From assembly GCA_002706265.1 (NCBI GenBank), contig PAKU01000015.1, positions 1 through 64,000 on the forward strand: a stretch of 64,000 bases of DNA, written 5' to 3'. The notes under the pieces are model-generated. The model had not been told where the DNA came from. It was given only the letters and a program-made list of their open reading frames with translations, and searched no databases. This DNA is from Polycyclovorans sp. (GTDB lineage: Bacteria > Pseudomonadota > Gammaproteobacteria > Nevskiales > Nevskiaceae). A program made the position numbers and the translations under genes. Below, one piece after another: positions 55,660 to 64,000 of this stretch. Numbering within the stretch: position 1 is the stretch's first letter; each line of letters opens with the position of its first letter.

Positions 55660-56169
55660 TCATTGTTCGAGCAGGCCGGGAAATTTCGGGTCGGCTGCCT
55701 TGATGTAGCCCTGCGGGTCCCGGGCCCATTTTTTCTGGATGCCCGAGTCGTAGTTCAGGTACAGCTTGCCGTCGATGACGGCGAACGCCTCGGGGTCGAT
55801 CTTCACCAGGTCGCCCTTGGCCACGCCGTAGGCGCAGTAGCCGCCGTACTGCGGCGCGTACCGCTCGGGATGGGCCTTGAACATCTCAAGGTGCTCGGCC
55901 GAGGCGAATTTCCACTTCGCGCCCTTCCAGGTATGAACGTGCGCGTCACTGCCGGGCACCGGCCTGCCTTCGGTGAAATAGGCGACCGGGTCGTAGCCGA
56001 CTATTGCGGTATCGGTGGTCGAGGCGCCGAACAGCCCGGGCTTGAGCGTGTTGACCGGGGGCGCGGCGACGACCGCCATCGAACTGCCGAAGAGCATGAG
56101 CAACGCGGCCAGCCGGCGACTGATCCGGGTGCGCGGGGCGCCGGGGCGACAACAATCGAATACAGACAT
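55660..56169 (-). CDS. YHS domain-containing secreted protein
   Basis: 169 aa. Signal-like region ALLMLFGSSMAVVAAPP, then the YHS core: IVGYDPVAYFTEGRPVPGS, WKFASAEHLEMFKAHPERYAPQYGGYCAYGVAKGDLVKIDPEAF and LYLNYDSGIQKKWARD. YHS modules are found next to metal transporters and can bind Cu or heme; here a periplasmic metal-related role is possible but not shown. Confidence 0.88.
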   Translation of the reverse strand: MSVFDCCRPGAPRTRISRRLAALLMLFGSSMAVVAAPPVNTLKPGLFGASTTDTAIVGYDPVAYFTEGRPVPGSDAHVHTWKGAKWKFASAEHLEMFKAHPERYAPQYGGYCAYGVAKGDLVKIDPEAFAVIDGKLYLNYDSGIQKKWARDPQGYIKAADPKFPGLLEQ

Positions 56170-56222
56170 GGGTGTACTCCAGACGGGGCGACGGGAAGGG
56201 CGACAGACAGGGCACAGCAGGC

Positions 56223-57365
56223 TCAGAACCACTGCCGCGCACGCGCGAGGTCGGTGACAAAGCGGCGCAGCAGTTCGACCGGGCCGGTCACCGGTGCGCC
56301 GTCTCGGGCACGCGCCGCACCGACGCGAAACGCCAGCGCCCACTGCCGGAACATGGCGGCATAGCCCACCAGCAGCGGCGTGCCGGGGTGATAGATGTGG
56401 GCGCTCTCGGCGGTGACGCCGTTCAGCTCCAGCACCCGCAGGCCGTCGCCGCGCTGCAGATGTTCGATGCTGGGCGCGCGCAGGTCGAGTCGGCCGAAGG
56501 CGTACCCGGGCACCGCATCGGCCAGTCGCGTCAGGGTGGCGACCAGCGCCGGCGTGACCCGCGCGGTGGCGTCCAGAAACAGGCTGCCGCGGCAGTGCGC
56601 GCCAATCTCGACCAGTGCGATCGACTCGCCGCTGTCCGGCACCCTTTGCAGGTCTTCAGCCCAGCGCGCGAACAGGGTGTCGGCAATCAGCCGCGCCCGG
56701 GCGTCGTCGAGAATCAGTTGTTGCAGGCTGCGCTGGCCGTCGCCGGTGACCTGCGGGAAGGTTTTGTGGACGATCGACAGCACCTGCACCTGCGGCTGGT
56801 CGGGCATGCGGGCAATGAAGATGCCGAACTCGTCGCCGTCGATGTATTGCTGGGCAATCACCGCGCCATTGAAGCGGGCCAGATAGTCGTGCACCGCCGC
56901 CGCGTTGCGGGCGATGAACACGCCGCGCCCGCGCTGGCCGATGTCGGGCTTGAGCACCACCGGGTAGCCGTGAACCTCGGCAAAGCGCAGGGCCGCCGTG
57001 TGGCGCAGCGGGCCGTCCCCGGCGGCGATGCGCGTGCACACCGCGGCCAGATCGGGGGCGTTGTGCTGCAGCGGCGCCAGCGCCTGAAACTTGTGCTCAC
57101 CGACCACGCCGCCGGCGTCGAGCGCGGAATTTGCGGCGGTGAAGACCGTGGGCCGCAGGTGCCGCAGGCCCAGCAGCAAGATCCACGCGACGATCGGCAG
57201 GTAGTACAGCCACGCCGGCCAGAATTCCCAGCGCCGCGCACGTTCCAGGCGAATCGACCACCGCGTGCGCCACGGCAGGGCCGGCACCTTCGGCGGCGCT
57301 TCCCAGGGTTGGCGTGCCGGCTGCGGCGCGGCGCCCGTGCGCCGATGATCAGCGCTGCCGTTCAT
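56223..57365 (-). CDS. membrane-anchored ATP-grasp protein
   Basis: 380 aa. One membrane span near residue 50 (WPAWLYYLPIVAWILLLGL), then an ATP-grasp fold: YPVVLKPDIGQRGRGVFIAR (nucleotide-binding Lys and Gly loop), FGIFIARMPD and metal-binding LRVLELNGVTAES. Similar to D-Ala-D-Ala ligase-like carboxylate-amine ligases. Substrate unknown. Ends with a DNA strand overlapping the DinB gene by 17 bp. Confidence 0.82.
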   Translation of the reverse strand: MNGSADHRRTGAAPQPARQPWEAPPKVPALPWRTRWSIRLERARRWEFWPAWLYYLPIVAWILLLGLRHLRPTVFTAANSALDAGGVVGEHKFQALAPLQHNAPDLAAVCTRIAAGDGPLRHTAALRFAEVHGYPVVLKPDIGQRGRGVFIARNAAAVHDYLARFNGAVIAQQYIDGDEFGIFIARMPDQPQVQVLSIVHKTFPQVTGDGQRSLQQLILDDARARLIADTLFARWAEDLQRVPDSGESIALVEIGAHCRGSLFLDATARVTPALVATLTRLADAVPGYAFGRLDLRAPSIEHLQRGDGLRVLELNGVTAESAHIYHPGTPLLVGYAAMFRQWALAFRVGAARARDGAPVTGPVELLRRFVTDLARARQWF

Positions 57366-57861
57366 GGCGCAGTGTCGATGGCGCCTTGCCGAAGTCGGCG
57401 CCCAGGTCGATGCCCTGCTGCATCGCGTGAACCCGAATCAGGGCGTAGTGATGCACCGCATGGCTGGCCAGAAACATCAGCTCGCGGCTGACCGTGGAGT
57501 GCCCCAGCAGCGCCTCTTCGCCTGCCAACCCGCCGCGCATGTGCACGGCCACCGGCTCGGGAAACGCCCGCCCGGCCAGTTCCGTGAGTTGCGCCTTGAG
57601 CCCGCGGATACGCTCATCGGCCACGGCGTGTTGCTGTTCTGCCGCCGGGTCACGGGCGCGGGCGTCGTAGTCGATGACCCGGTCCGGTAGCTGCTCCATG
57701 AACGCCGAGTAATGCTCGATGACGTGGCGCAGATGCGGGCCAACGTGGCTCGAATAGTCCGCGTCGGGGCGCTGCGCGTAGGCCGCCACCACCTGCAGCG
57801 CCTGGTCGAGCACGGCGGCGTTGTAGGCCATCAGCCGTTCGAGATTGGGATGTACGTTCAT
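57349..57861 (-). CDS. DinB/YfiT-like protein
   Basis: 170 aa from ATG 57861. A four-helix DinB-like fold with HLRHVIEHYSAFME and FLASHAVHHYALIRVH, three His of the usual metal site. Could be a thiol- or bacillithiol-type transferase homologue or a simple metal protein; no partner enzyme is known here. Sits between a membrane-protein gene (ATGA overlap) and the ATP-grasp gene. Confidence 0.78.
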   Translation of the reverse strand: MNVHPNLERLMAYNAAVLDQALQVVAAYAQRPDADYSSHVGPHLRHVIEHYSAFMEQLPDRVIDYDARARDPAAEQQHAVADERIRGLKAQLTELAGRAFPEPVAVHMRGGLAGEEALLGHSTVSRELMFLASHAVHHYALIRVHAMQQGIDLGADFGKAPSTLRHERQR

Positions 57862-58349
57862 GCGTGCGCCGAGGCGGTTGAGGGCAGTGTGGTGCGCGCC
57901 AGCAGCAGCGCGTACCCCAGACAGAACAGCAGCGTGGGGATGAATCCGGCCGCCAGGGTCATGACGACCTGCGGGGTGCCGATGGCCGCGTGCACGCCCC
58001 ACAGCACCGCGTAGGTGCACCCCATGCCCCCACAAAAGGCCAGCACGGCACCCTGGCGGGCCGAGCGGCCGCGTCTGAAGAACCGCCGCATGATCGCGGT
58101 GCCGTAATAGGTCAGCAGCGTGCTGGCGAGCCAATGGACGGCACCGACCGTGATCGCCATCTCAGGGCCGGCCGCGCGGTTGGCATACACCGCCCACAGC
58201 GCGTAAACCAGTGCGCCCAGCATCGCGCCGGGCAGACCGTCAACCACCTGTCGCAGCGCCATCAGCATGGTCCGGCCGTGGCCGCGGCACAGACCGGTCT
58301 GCCGGGCGGCATCGGAGGTGTTGCCGGGCAGGTCGGGGTGATCCGTCAT
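57858..58349 (-). CDS. four-helix membrane protein of unknown function
   Basis: 163 aa from ATG 58349. Hydrophobic segments ALVYALWAVYA, VGAVHWLASTLLTYYGTA, GAVLAFCGGMGCTYAVLWGV and LAAGFIPTLLFCLGYALLLA. The first helix contains GLPGAMLGAL. No family recognised. First gene of the block that runs DinB, ATP-grasp, YHS and DoxX-like genes downstream on the same strand. Confidence 0.7.
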   Translation of the reverse strand: MTDHPDLPGNTSDAARQTGLCRGHGRTMLMALRQVVDGLPGAMLGALVYALWAVYANRAAGPEMAITVGAVHWLASTLLTYYGTAIMRRFFRRGRSARQGAVLAFCGGMGCTYAVLWGVHAAIGTPQVVMTLAAGFIPTLLFCLGYALLLARTTLPSTASAHA

Positions 58350-58518
58350 AGGGCGGTTGGTGAGTGGCAAGGCCCTTGGAACGCTCGGCATCGGGTTTGG
58401 TTGCGCGGTCGGGGACCGATCTGGAGGATGGAACATGAATCCGCGTGTTTCGCACATAAACCCGTCACATTAGCGCCCCAAGATGACAGTTCGACTGAGG
58501 TGCAAAGGACGCTGAGCC

Positions 58519-59373
58519 ATGGCAAAACCCAGGCATTGCCGCGTGACGGCGCGGCTGGCCATCGGCATGGCCCTGGTGGCGTTGGGCGGCTGCACCAAAC
58601 CGCCCTACCCGCGCGGCACGGTCGAGACGCTCTACCCCGCGCCACCCCGTCCGGACGTGCGACAGCACCCGGTTGCAGGGCGCAGCCTGCAGGTCGTGGA
58701 GATGCCCGGCATCGAAGGCGGCACACCAATCCTGTTCGTCCACGGCTCGCCCGGGGACTGGCAGGCCTGGGCGCGCTACCTCGACACCGCCGACCTGCCC
58801 CGCGCCGGCGCGCGCCGGGCGGTGGACCGCCCCGGATTCGGCGGTTCCGGCCCGGGCCGGGTGATCACCGATCTGCGTGCCCAGGCGGCCCTGCTCGCCG
58901 GCTTGATTGCCGACGACGGCCCGCCGGCCGTGGTGGTGGGGCACTCACTGGGCGGACCATTGGTGGCCTGGATGGCCATCGACTTCCCCGAAAAGGTCTG
59001 CGGCGCGGTGATGGTGGCCGGGTCAGTGGCGCCCGAGCTTGAGGCCCCGCGCTGGTACAACCGCCTCGCCGACACCCGGCTGGCGCGCTGGCTGCTGCCG
59101 GACGCGCTGCTCTGGTCGAATCACGAAATCATGTCGCTGCAGGCCGAGTTACGGCTGCTCGACGCCCACTGGCCAGCATTGCAGCGGCCGCTGATGGCCG
59201 TGCAGGGCATGGACGACGCGCTGGTCGATCCCAAGACCCTCGACTACCTGAAAAGCCGGGTGCCTGCGCCATGGCTGACCGCGGTGCCCGTCTTCGATCA
59301 GGGCCATTTCGTGCTGTGGAAAGCGCCGGCATCGGTCATCGACGCCATCGTCAGCCTGCCGTGCTGGCCCTGA
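58519..59373 (+). CDS. lipoprotein alpha/beta hydrolase
   Basis: 284 aa with lipobox LGGC (MALVALGGCTKPPYP). Alpha/beta-hydrolase features: ILFVHGSPGDWQAW (oxyanion), nucleophile in VVVGHSLGGPLVAW, Asp in QGMDDALVDP and His in VFDQGHFVLW. The lipoprotein signal places it on the inner or outer membrane face. Esterase or lactonase activity likely; substrate unknown. Confidence 0.9.
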   Translation: MAKPRHCRVTARLAIGMALVALGGCTKPPYPRGTVETLYPAPPRPDVRQHPVAGRSLQVVEMPGIEGGTPILFVHGSPGDWQAWARYLDTADLPRAGARRAVDRPGFGGSGPGRVITDLRAQAALLAGLIADDGPPAVVVGHSLGGPLVAWMAIDFPEKVCGAVMVAGSVAPELEAPRWYNRLADTRLARWLLPDALLWSNHEIMSLQAELRLLDAHWPALQRPLMAVQGMDDALVDPKTLDYLKSRVPAPWLTAVPVFDQGHFVLWKAPASVIDAIVSLPCWP

Positions 59374-59391
59374 GCGACCGGCGGGCGCGAC

Positions 59392-59721
59392 TCAGTCGAT
59401 GTCGCGCGTCCGTCGCGGACCGACGCGCCGCTCTTCGCCATCTGGGGGTGGCGCATCGCGGTGGCGACGGTCCTGCCGCTCCTGCTCGCGTCGGTCGATG
59501 CGGCGGCCGCTGCTCTGGGCGCTTGCCTCGCGCCGCAACGCTTCTTTCTTCGAGTAGAACAGCAGATAGACCAGATAAACGACCAGCATCAGGCCCGCGA
59601 ACGTCAGCGCAATGTCGATCAGTGTCAGCACCTGAGTGGCCTCGAATTCTGCTGCGGCAACGTGCGGGTCATGTCGTTGATTCAGAGTGGGGTTGGGAAC
59701 GGCACGGCTATCATGGTCCAT
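59392..59721 (-). CDS. single-pass membrane protein with charged cytoplasmic tail
   Basis: 109 aa from ATG 59721. A hydrophobic helix (LIDIALTFAGLMLVVYLVYLLFY) is followed by a Lys/Arg/Glu-rich tail rich in RRE and QER repeats. No family is recognised. Divergent from asmA, 22 bp between start codons. Confidence 0.55.
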   Translation of the reverse strand: MDHDSRAVPNPTLNQRHDPHVAAAEFEATQVLTLIDIALTFAGLMLVVYLVYLLFYSKKEALRREASAQSSGRRIDRREQERQDRRHRDAPPPDGEERRVGPRRTRDID

Positions 59722-59743
59722 TCGTCTTCGAGAAGGGGGGCTT

Positions 59744-62215
59744 ATGCCCAAAGCACTGAAAATCGGTCTGGCAGCGCTCGGCGCGCTGCTGGTGTTGTTG
59801 ATTGGCATCGCCATCGCGCTGCCCTTGCTGATCGACCCGAATGATTACCGCGACACCATTGCCACCAAGGTGGAAGAGGCCACCGGCCGAAGCTTCGCGC
59901 TCGGCAAGATCGAATTGAAGGTGTTCCCGTGGGTGAAGTTGCGCGTCAACGACGCTGAACTGGGCAATGCCGCAGGCTTTGGTGACCAGCCCTTCGCCTC
60001 GGTGCAAGAAGCCGACGTGGGCGTCAAGGTGTTGCCACTGCTGTTCGACCGACAACTGGTGGTCAGCGCGGTCACGCTCAAGGGGCTCACCGCCCACCTG
60101 ACCCGCAAAGCCGACGGCACCAACAACTGGGACGACCTGGCGCGCGCAGACGACGCCGCCCCGCAAGCGCCCGAGGCGGAAACCGACAGGGGCGGATTCG
60201 ACCCCGGCCAGATCGACATCGGCGGCGTCAGCATTCTCGACGCCGCAATCACCTTCGACGACCGGCAGACCGGCCAGCGCGTCACGATCGAAGATTTCTC
60301 GCTGGAGACCGGCCGCCTCGCCCTTGGCGAAGCCTTCGACGTCACCACCGGCGCCCGCGTCACCCTGGGCGAGCCCGCCATGACCGTGCGCTGGGACCTC
60401 AGCAGCCACGTCTCCCCCGACGATGATTTCACCCAGATCGCCGTCGAAGACCTGAAGACCACCCTCACGCTTGAAGGCGAAGGGCTGGACGTGACCAGCG
60501 AGCTGACCGGCAACCCCAACATCAACCTCACCGACACGCGCCTGGCGTGGCCCGACCTTGCCGTCGACTTCGACGTGACCCACGCCGAGGGCGCGGCCAA
60601 GGGCCGCCTCACCTCACCCGTCGAGCTGGACTGGACGGCGATGAAGCTGGCCCTGGGCAAGCTGGCGCTGGACGCGACGGCGCGCAGCAAGGCGATCGAC
60701 AAGCCCATCGACATCAGCCTGCGCGGCGCCGTCAACTACGACGGCACGGCCCATACCGCCCGCGTGAACGACCTGTCGCTGCAGGCGGGCGAGGCCAAAC
60801 TCACCGGCAACGTCAACGCCAGCAAGCTCGACAGCGACGCCCCACAGGCGCAGGGCAAGCTCAACCTGGCCGCCTTTTCACCGCGGAAGCTGGCCGCCGA
60901 ACTCGGCATCGAACTGCCGCCCATGCAGGACGACACCGCGCTGCAGAAGCTGCAGTTCAGCAGCGACATTGGCGGCGGCACGCGCGGCGTGGCGCTGAAC
61001 AACATCGTGCTGGTGCTGGACGACACCACCGCAAGGGGTTCCGCCGAGGTGCGCGATTTCGCCACCCAGGCGATCCGCTTCGACCTGACCGTGGACACCC
61101 TCGACGCCGACCGCTACATGCCCCCCAACGAAGCGGTCGAGGCGGCCAAGGAGCAGCCCAGCGAAGAGACCGCCAAAGAGGCCAGCGACGACATCAACCA
61201 GATCGAACTGCCCACCGAGATGCTTGACGCGCTCAACGTGGACGGCGTGCTGCGCATTGGTGAACTCAAGGTCAGCGGCCTGACGCTCAGCGACGCCAGA
61301 GTCACCCTCAGCGGCGCCGCCGGACAGCCCAAACGGCAGCAGGTCACGGCAAAACTTTATGGCGGCGACATCGCGCTGGACCACCGGTACACCCCTGGTG
61401 CCACGCCCGGCTGGGCGCTGAAGGCCGGGCTCGACGCCTTTCAGGCCGCGCCGTTCCTCAAGGACTTTGTGGGCAAGGACTACGTGTCGGGCCTGACGAA
61501 GTTCGACATTGACCTGCGCTCCAGCGGCACCACCGTGGGCGACCTGCGCGCCGCGCTCAACGGGCAGCTCTCGGCCCGGCTGCGCGATGGCGCGGTCAAG
61601 GGCTTCAACCTGGGCGCCATGCTGCGCCGTGCCCAAGCGGCCTACACCGGCAACAAGGCCGAAGCCCGCGCACCCGCCACGGTGGAAGAAACCGACTTCT
61701 CGACCCTGGCGGTCGCCGCGACCATCACCAACGGCGTGCTCGAAACCACGCTGCTCGACGCTGCCAGTCCGCTGTTGCGGCTTGAAGGCGGCGGCAAGGT
61801 CAACCTGGTCGATGAAACGCTGGACTTCGTCGCCAAGCCCACCGTCGTGGCCACCGCCACCGGGCAAGGCGGCAAGGAGCTTGAGGCCCTGCGCGGCCTG
61901 ACCATTCCCATCGCGCTCACCGGCAGCCTGTTCGACCCCAAGGTGCGCTTCGACTTCAAGGAGGCCCTGAAAACCCGGGCCGTCAACGAGGCCAGGGAGC
62001 GTCTCGGGGTCGATGAAGACGAACTGCGTGACAAGGCCAAGGCCGAAGAACGCCGGGCGCGCGACAAGCTCGAAACCAAGATCGAGGAAGAACTCGGTGA
62101 CGGGGCGGCCGACGCCCTGCGCGGCCTGTTCGGCGGGCGCTCGCGCGCCACGCCAACGCCAACGCCGACCCCCGCGGCGGCGCCCGCGACCGAGGCCACC
62201 GAACCCCCAACGTGA
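59744..62215 (+). CDS. asmA: AsmA family protein
   Basis: 823 aa from ATG 59744 (GGGGGG ribosome site 3 nt upstream; the frame runs to 59687). N-terminal anchor LKIGLAALGALLVLLIGIAIALPLLID followed by IATKVEEATGRSFALGKIELKVFPWVKLRV, an AsmA beginning, and a beta-repeat region with DGVLRIGELKVSGLTLSDARVTLSG and ELEALRGLTIPIALTGSLFDPKVRFDFKEAL. C-terminal disordered Pro/Thr/Ala tail. Inner-membrane anchored, implicated in lipid and outer-membrane homeostasis. Confidence 0.92.
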   Translation: MPKALKIGLAALGALLVLLIGIAIALPLLIDPNDYRDTIATKVEEATGRSFALGKIELKVFPWVKLRVNDAELGNAAGFGDQPFASVQEADVGVKVLPLLFDRQLVVSAVTLKGLTAHLTRKADGTNNWDDLARADDAAPQAPEAETDRGGFDPGQIDIGGVSILDAAITFDDRQTGQRVTIEDFSLETGRLALGEAFDVTTGARVTLGEPAMTVRWDLSSHVSPDDDFTQIAVEDLKTTLTLEGEGLDVTSELTGNPNINLTDTRLAWPDLAVDFDVTHAEGAAKGRLTSPVELDWTAMKLALGKLALDATARSKAIDKPIDISLRGAVNYDGTAHTARVNDLSLQAGEAKLTGNVNASKLDSDAPQAQGKLNLAAFSPRKLAAELGIELPPMQDDTALQKLQFSSDIGGGTRGVALNNIVLVLDDTTARGSAEVRDFATQAIRFDLTVDTLDADRYMPPNEAVEAAKEQPSEETAKEASDDINQIELPTEMLDALNVDGVLRIGELKVSGLTLSDARVTLSGAAGQPKRQQVTAKLYGGDIALDHRYTPGATPGWALKAGLDAFQAAPFLKDFVGKDYVSGLTKFDIDLRSSGTTVGDLRAALNGQLSARLRDGAVKGFNLGAMLRRAQAAYTGNKAEARAPATVEETDFSTLAVAATITNGVLETTLLDAASPLLRLEGGGKVNLVDETLDFVAKPTVVATATGQGGKELEALRGLTIPIALTGSLFDPKVRFDFKEALKTRAVNEARERLGVDEDELRDKAKAEERRARDKLETKIEEELGDGAADALRGLFGGRSRATPTPTPTPAAAPATEATEPPT

Positions 62216-63261
62216 CCCCCGCGCTGTCATTCGCCGAACGGGTGCTGCAATGGTTCGATGCACACGGCAGGCACGACCTGCCGTGGCAGCAGCCGCGCTC
62301 GGCGTATCGCGTCTGGGTGTCGGAGATCATGCTGCAGCAGACCCAGGTGGCCACCGTCGTCCCCTACTTCGCGCGCTTCATGGCGCGCTTTCCCGACGTG
62401 CAGACCCTGGCCTGCGCCCCGCTGGATGAGGTGCTCGCCCACTGGTCGGGCCTCGGCTACTACGCCCGGGCGCGCAATCTCCACGCCTGCGCCAAGGTCG
62501 TCACCGAGACCTTGAACGGGGCGTTTCCGCGCACGATTGACGGCTGCATGGCGCTGCCCGGCATCGGCCGGTCCACCGCTGGCGCCATCGTGTCGCAAGC
62601 CTTCGATCTACCCGCGCCCATCCTCGACGGCAACGTGCGCCGCGTGCTGGCCCGCCACGCCGCGCTGCACGGCTGGCCGGGCACGCCGGCGGTGTCACAG
62701 GCCTTCTGGGCGCTGGCCGAAGCGCGGCTGCCGACCCACCGCCACGCCGACTACACCCAGGCCCTGATGGACCTGGGCGCCACCTGCTGCACCGCGCGGC
62801 GCCCACAGTGCCTGTCGTGCCCGGTGCAGCACGACTGCCTCGCCCGCCAGCACGGCAGCATTGACCACCTGCCCACGCCCAAACCACGGCGCACGCGGCC
62901 CCGCAGGCGGGCGCAGATTCTCATCATCGAAAATGAGGCCGGCGACATCCTGCTGGCCAGGCGGCCCCAACGCGGCCTCTGGGGCGGCCTGTGGAGCCCG
63001 CCCGTCATCGACGCCGAGCAGTGCTGGCCGGCGGCACTGGACGCACTGCCCCGGCGTGACCACGCACCGCTGGCGCCCATCGCCCACCGCTTCACCCACT
63101 TCGACCTGCAGATGGACCCGGTGCGACTGCTGGGCACATCCCCGCCGGACACGGACCACATCTGGCACACACCGTCGGGAGCCCTTACCCTCGGGCTCCC
63201 GGCGCCCATCCGGCGCATGATCGAACAACTGGTTGCCCACCCTGCAACCCCGCAAGCCTGA
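62212..63261 (+). CDS. mutY: adenine DNA glycosylase MutY
   Basis: 349 aa from GTG 62212 (GTGA overlap with asmA). Helix-hairpin-helix LPGIGRSTAGAI with the catalytic Asp in LDGNVRRVLAR, SEIMLQQTQVATVVPYF early, 4Fe-4S ligands in the C-X6-C-X2-C-X5-C order (CTARRPQCLSCPVQHDC) and a C-terminal NUDIX-like domain (LARRPQRGLWGGLWSPP). It removes adenine opposite 8-oxoguanine. Next to yggX, as in E. coli. Confidence 0.97.
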   Translation: MTPALSFAERVLQWFDAHGRHDLPWQQPRSAYRVWVSEIMLQQTQVATVVPYFARFMARFPDVQTLACAPLDEVLAHWSGLGYYARARNLHACAKVVTETLNGAFPRTIDGCMALPGIGRSTAGAIVSQAFDLPAPILDGNVRRVLARHAALHGWPGTPAVSQAFWALAEARLPTHRHADYTQALMDLGATCCTARRPQCLSCPVQHDCLARQHGSIDHLPTPKPRRTRPRRRAQILIIENEAGDILLARRPQRGLWGGLWSPPVIDAEQCWPAALDALPRRDHAPLAPIAHRFTHFDLQMDPVRLLGTSPPDTDHIWHTPSGALTLGLPAPIRRMIEQLVAHPATPQA

Positions 63262-63267
63262 GATCCC

Positions 63268-63564
63268 ATGACCAAAACCGTTCACTGCATCAAGCTCGGC
63301 CGCGAAGCCGAGGCGCTCCCCAAACCGCCCCTGCCCGGCCCGCTGGGACAGAAGATTTTCGAGAACGTCAGCAAGCAAGCCTGGGAAACCTGGAAAGAAC
63401 ACCAAACCCGGCTGATCAACGAATACCGCCTGGCACTCTCAGACGCCAAGGCCCGCGCCTTCCTCATGGACGAGCTCAAGAAGTATTTTTTTGAAGGCGG
63501 CGAGCTGACCAGCACCGGCTTCGTGCCCCCGCCCGCCGACAGCGGCGTCAAGCAATACCCCTGA
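63268..63564 (+). CDS. yggX: Fe(2+)-trafficking/oxidative damage protection protein YggX
   Basis: 98 aa. It reads VHCIKLGREAEALPKPPLPGPLGQKIFENVSKQAWETWKEHQT, NEYRLAL and YFFEGG, the complete YggX family pattern with the conserved Cys near the start; 7 residues longer than E. coli at the C-terminus. Protects iron-sulfur enzymes; paired with mutY as in enterobacteria. Confidence 0.95.
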   Translation: MTKTVHCIKLGREAEALPKPPLPGPLGQKIFENVSKQAWETWKEHQTRLINEYRLALSDAKARAFLMDELKKYFFEGGELTSTGFVPPPADSGVKQYP

Positions 63565-63579
63565 ACCAGCGCCTCGCGC

Positions 63580-63608
63580 TTGACGCCACCCCGCCGCGCG
63601 GCTTTAAT
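63580..63608 (+). promoter_or_regulatory. sigma-70 promoter of tRNA-Phe
   Basis: TTGACG (63580-63585) and TTTAAT (63603-63608) with a 17-bp spacer, about 40 nt before the tRNA. Matches a strong housekeeping promoter. Confidence 0.75.
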
Positions 63609-63649
63609 ACGCGCCCCTTGCGTGCAATGCGCGACGGGTCAGCCTCAAT

Positions 63650-63725
63650 GGCCAAGTAGCTCAGTCGGTAGAGCAGGGGATTGAAAATCCCCGTGTCGGC
63701 GGTTCGATTCCGTCCTTGGCCACCA
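63650..63725 (+). tRNA. tRNA-Phe(GAA), CCA encoded
   Basis: 76 nt. The acceptor stem GGCCAAG pairs with CTTGGCC, and the anticodon stem GGGGA/TCCCC encloses loop TTGAAAA with anticodon GAA at 63683-63685. Discriminator A and CCA (63723-63725) are encoded. Single-copy tRNA-Phe is typical. Confidence 0.97.
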
Positions 63726-64000
63726 TTTAATCCACAATAAAATCAAAGACTTTGCTCGGCCCCGCCACGCGAAGCCTTTCTGCTTGGGCTGCCTGCGAGA
63801 AACGCCTGCCTGCAATGCGGCACGCTACAGTCCTGAGACGAGATCCGGTCAGATGCACGCACCGAATCTCCCATCGTTGTGTCGTGCGGCTTGCAGGTTT
63901 CATCAACCACCGACGGCTCGCTTGCGTGGCACCCGCGAGCCCCGCGGACAGGACGCTGGCCATGCCACCTGCAGTCATGGATGCCTGGCCGTCCACGCGG
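63726..64000. other. region after tRNA-Phe without a recognised gene
   Basis: An 89-aa reading frame on the minus strand (63727-63996) has no recognisable motif, and no supported gene was found on the plus strand. AT-rich beginning (CCACAATAAAATC) directly after the tRNA. It could hold the end of a gene that continues beyond the window. Confidence 0.4.

Noticed and set aside
63727..63996. Minus-strand 89-codon frame after tRNA-Phe as an integrase end
   Set aside because: No integrase motif (R..HxxR..Y) is visible; kept only as unannotated sequence.

Overview
The window is GC-rich chromosomal DNA with densely packed genes. Its gene orders are gammaproteobacterial: holA-proA-nadD-rsfS-rlmH...maf-rng-yhdP-nit2-tldD, rpmB-rpmG/radC-coaBC-dut-argB, pyrE/exoIII and mutY-yggX. 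A Pseudomonas/Xanthomonadales/Nevskiales-like organism with ubiquinone-based respiration (coq7) and active acyl-CoA metabolism fits. The species cannot be fixed from the sequence alone. No CRISPR array, rRNA, prophage or intact insertion sequence was seen.

Layout. 1-7.97 kb: the tail of an acyl-CoA dehydrogenase with a (GGTGCC)n tract, an orphan lower-GC glycosyltransferase, a pyruvate carboxylase interrupted by one in-frame amber codon, and a divergent TetR/alkene-reductase/quinone-oxidoreductase set of the NemR-NemA type. 8.0-11.3 kb: tRNA-Arg(CCG) followed by an accessory strip. A 1,054-bp module flanked by direct repeats, which duplicate the tRNA 3' end, carries only a Phd/RelE toxin-antitoxin pair. 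It is followed by a CopG-type/ParE pair, a HigB/HigA pair and a decayed second copy of the first pair.

11.3-18.9 kb: a complete seven-gene Nit1C-type cluster: MSMEG_0572-family protein, nitrilase, radical SAM protein, acetyltransferase, AIR-synthase-like protein, MSMEG_0570-family protein and flavoprotein. This cluster family has been linked to growth on cyanide as nitrogen source. It follows a near-consensus sigma-54 promoter and lies divergent from a MocR (GntR plus aminotransferase fold) regulator; no sigma-54 activator gene is present. This is the most interesting system in the window.

19.1-33.7 kb: a long minus-strand housekeeping operon (replication, proline and NAD synthesis, ribosome silencing and modification, Maf, RNase G, YhdP, Nit2-like amidase, TldD). 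A lipoprotein subtilisin-like protease gene is inserted between rlmH and maf. 33.7-41.1 kb: coq7, a TIGR01777-type epimerase, mgtE, rpmB-rpmG, radC, coaBC-dut-argB and a small HNH protein. 41.1-41.8 kb: a gene-free stretch with a 470-bp element bounded by 33-bp terminal inverted repeats. 41.8-45.6 kb: an operon of acyl-CoA dehydrogenase, APH-like kinase, histidine phosphatase and short-chain dehydrogenase.

45.7-64 kb: pyrE, exoIII, an AmpG-like transporter, an aldo/keto reductase with phosphoribulokinase, thiG-trmB without thiS, a SanA-like protein, an orphan CoxE-like VWA protein, a block of small membrane, YHS, ATP-grasp and DinB genes, a lipoprotein hydrolase, AsmA, mutY, yggX and tRNA-Phe(GAA).
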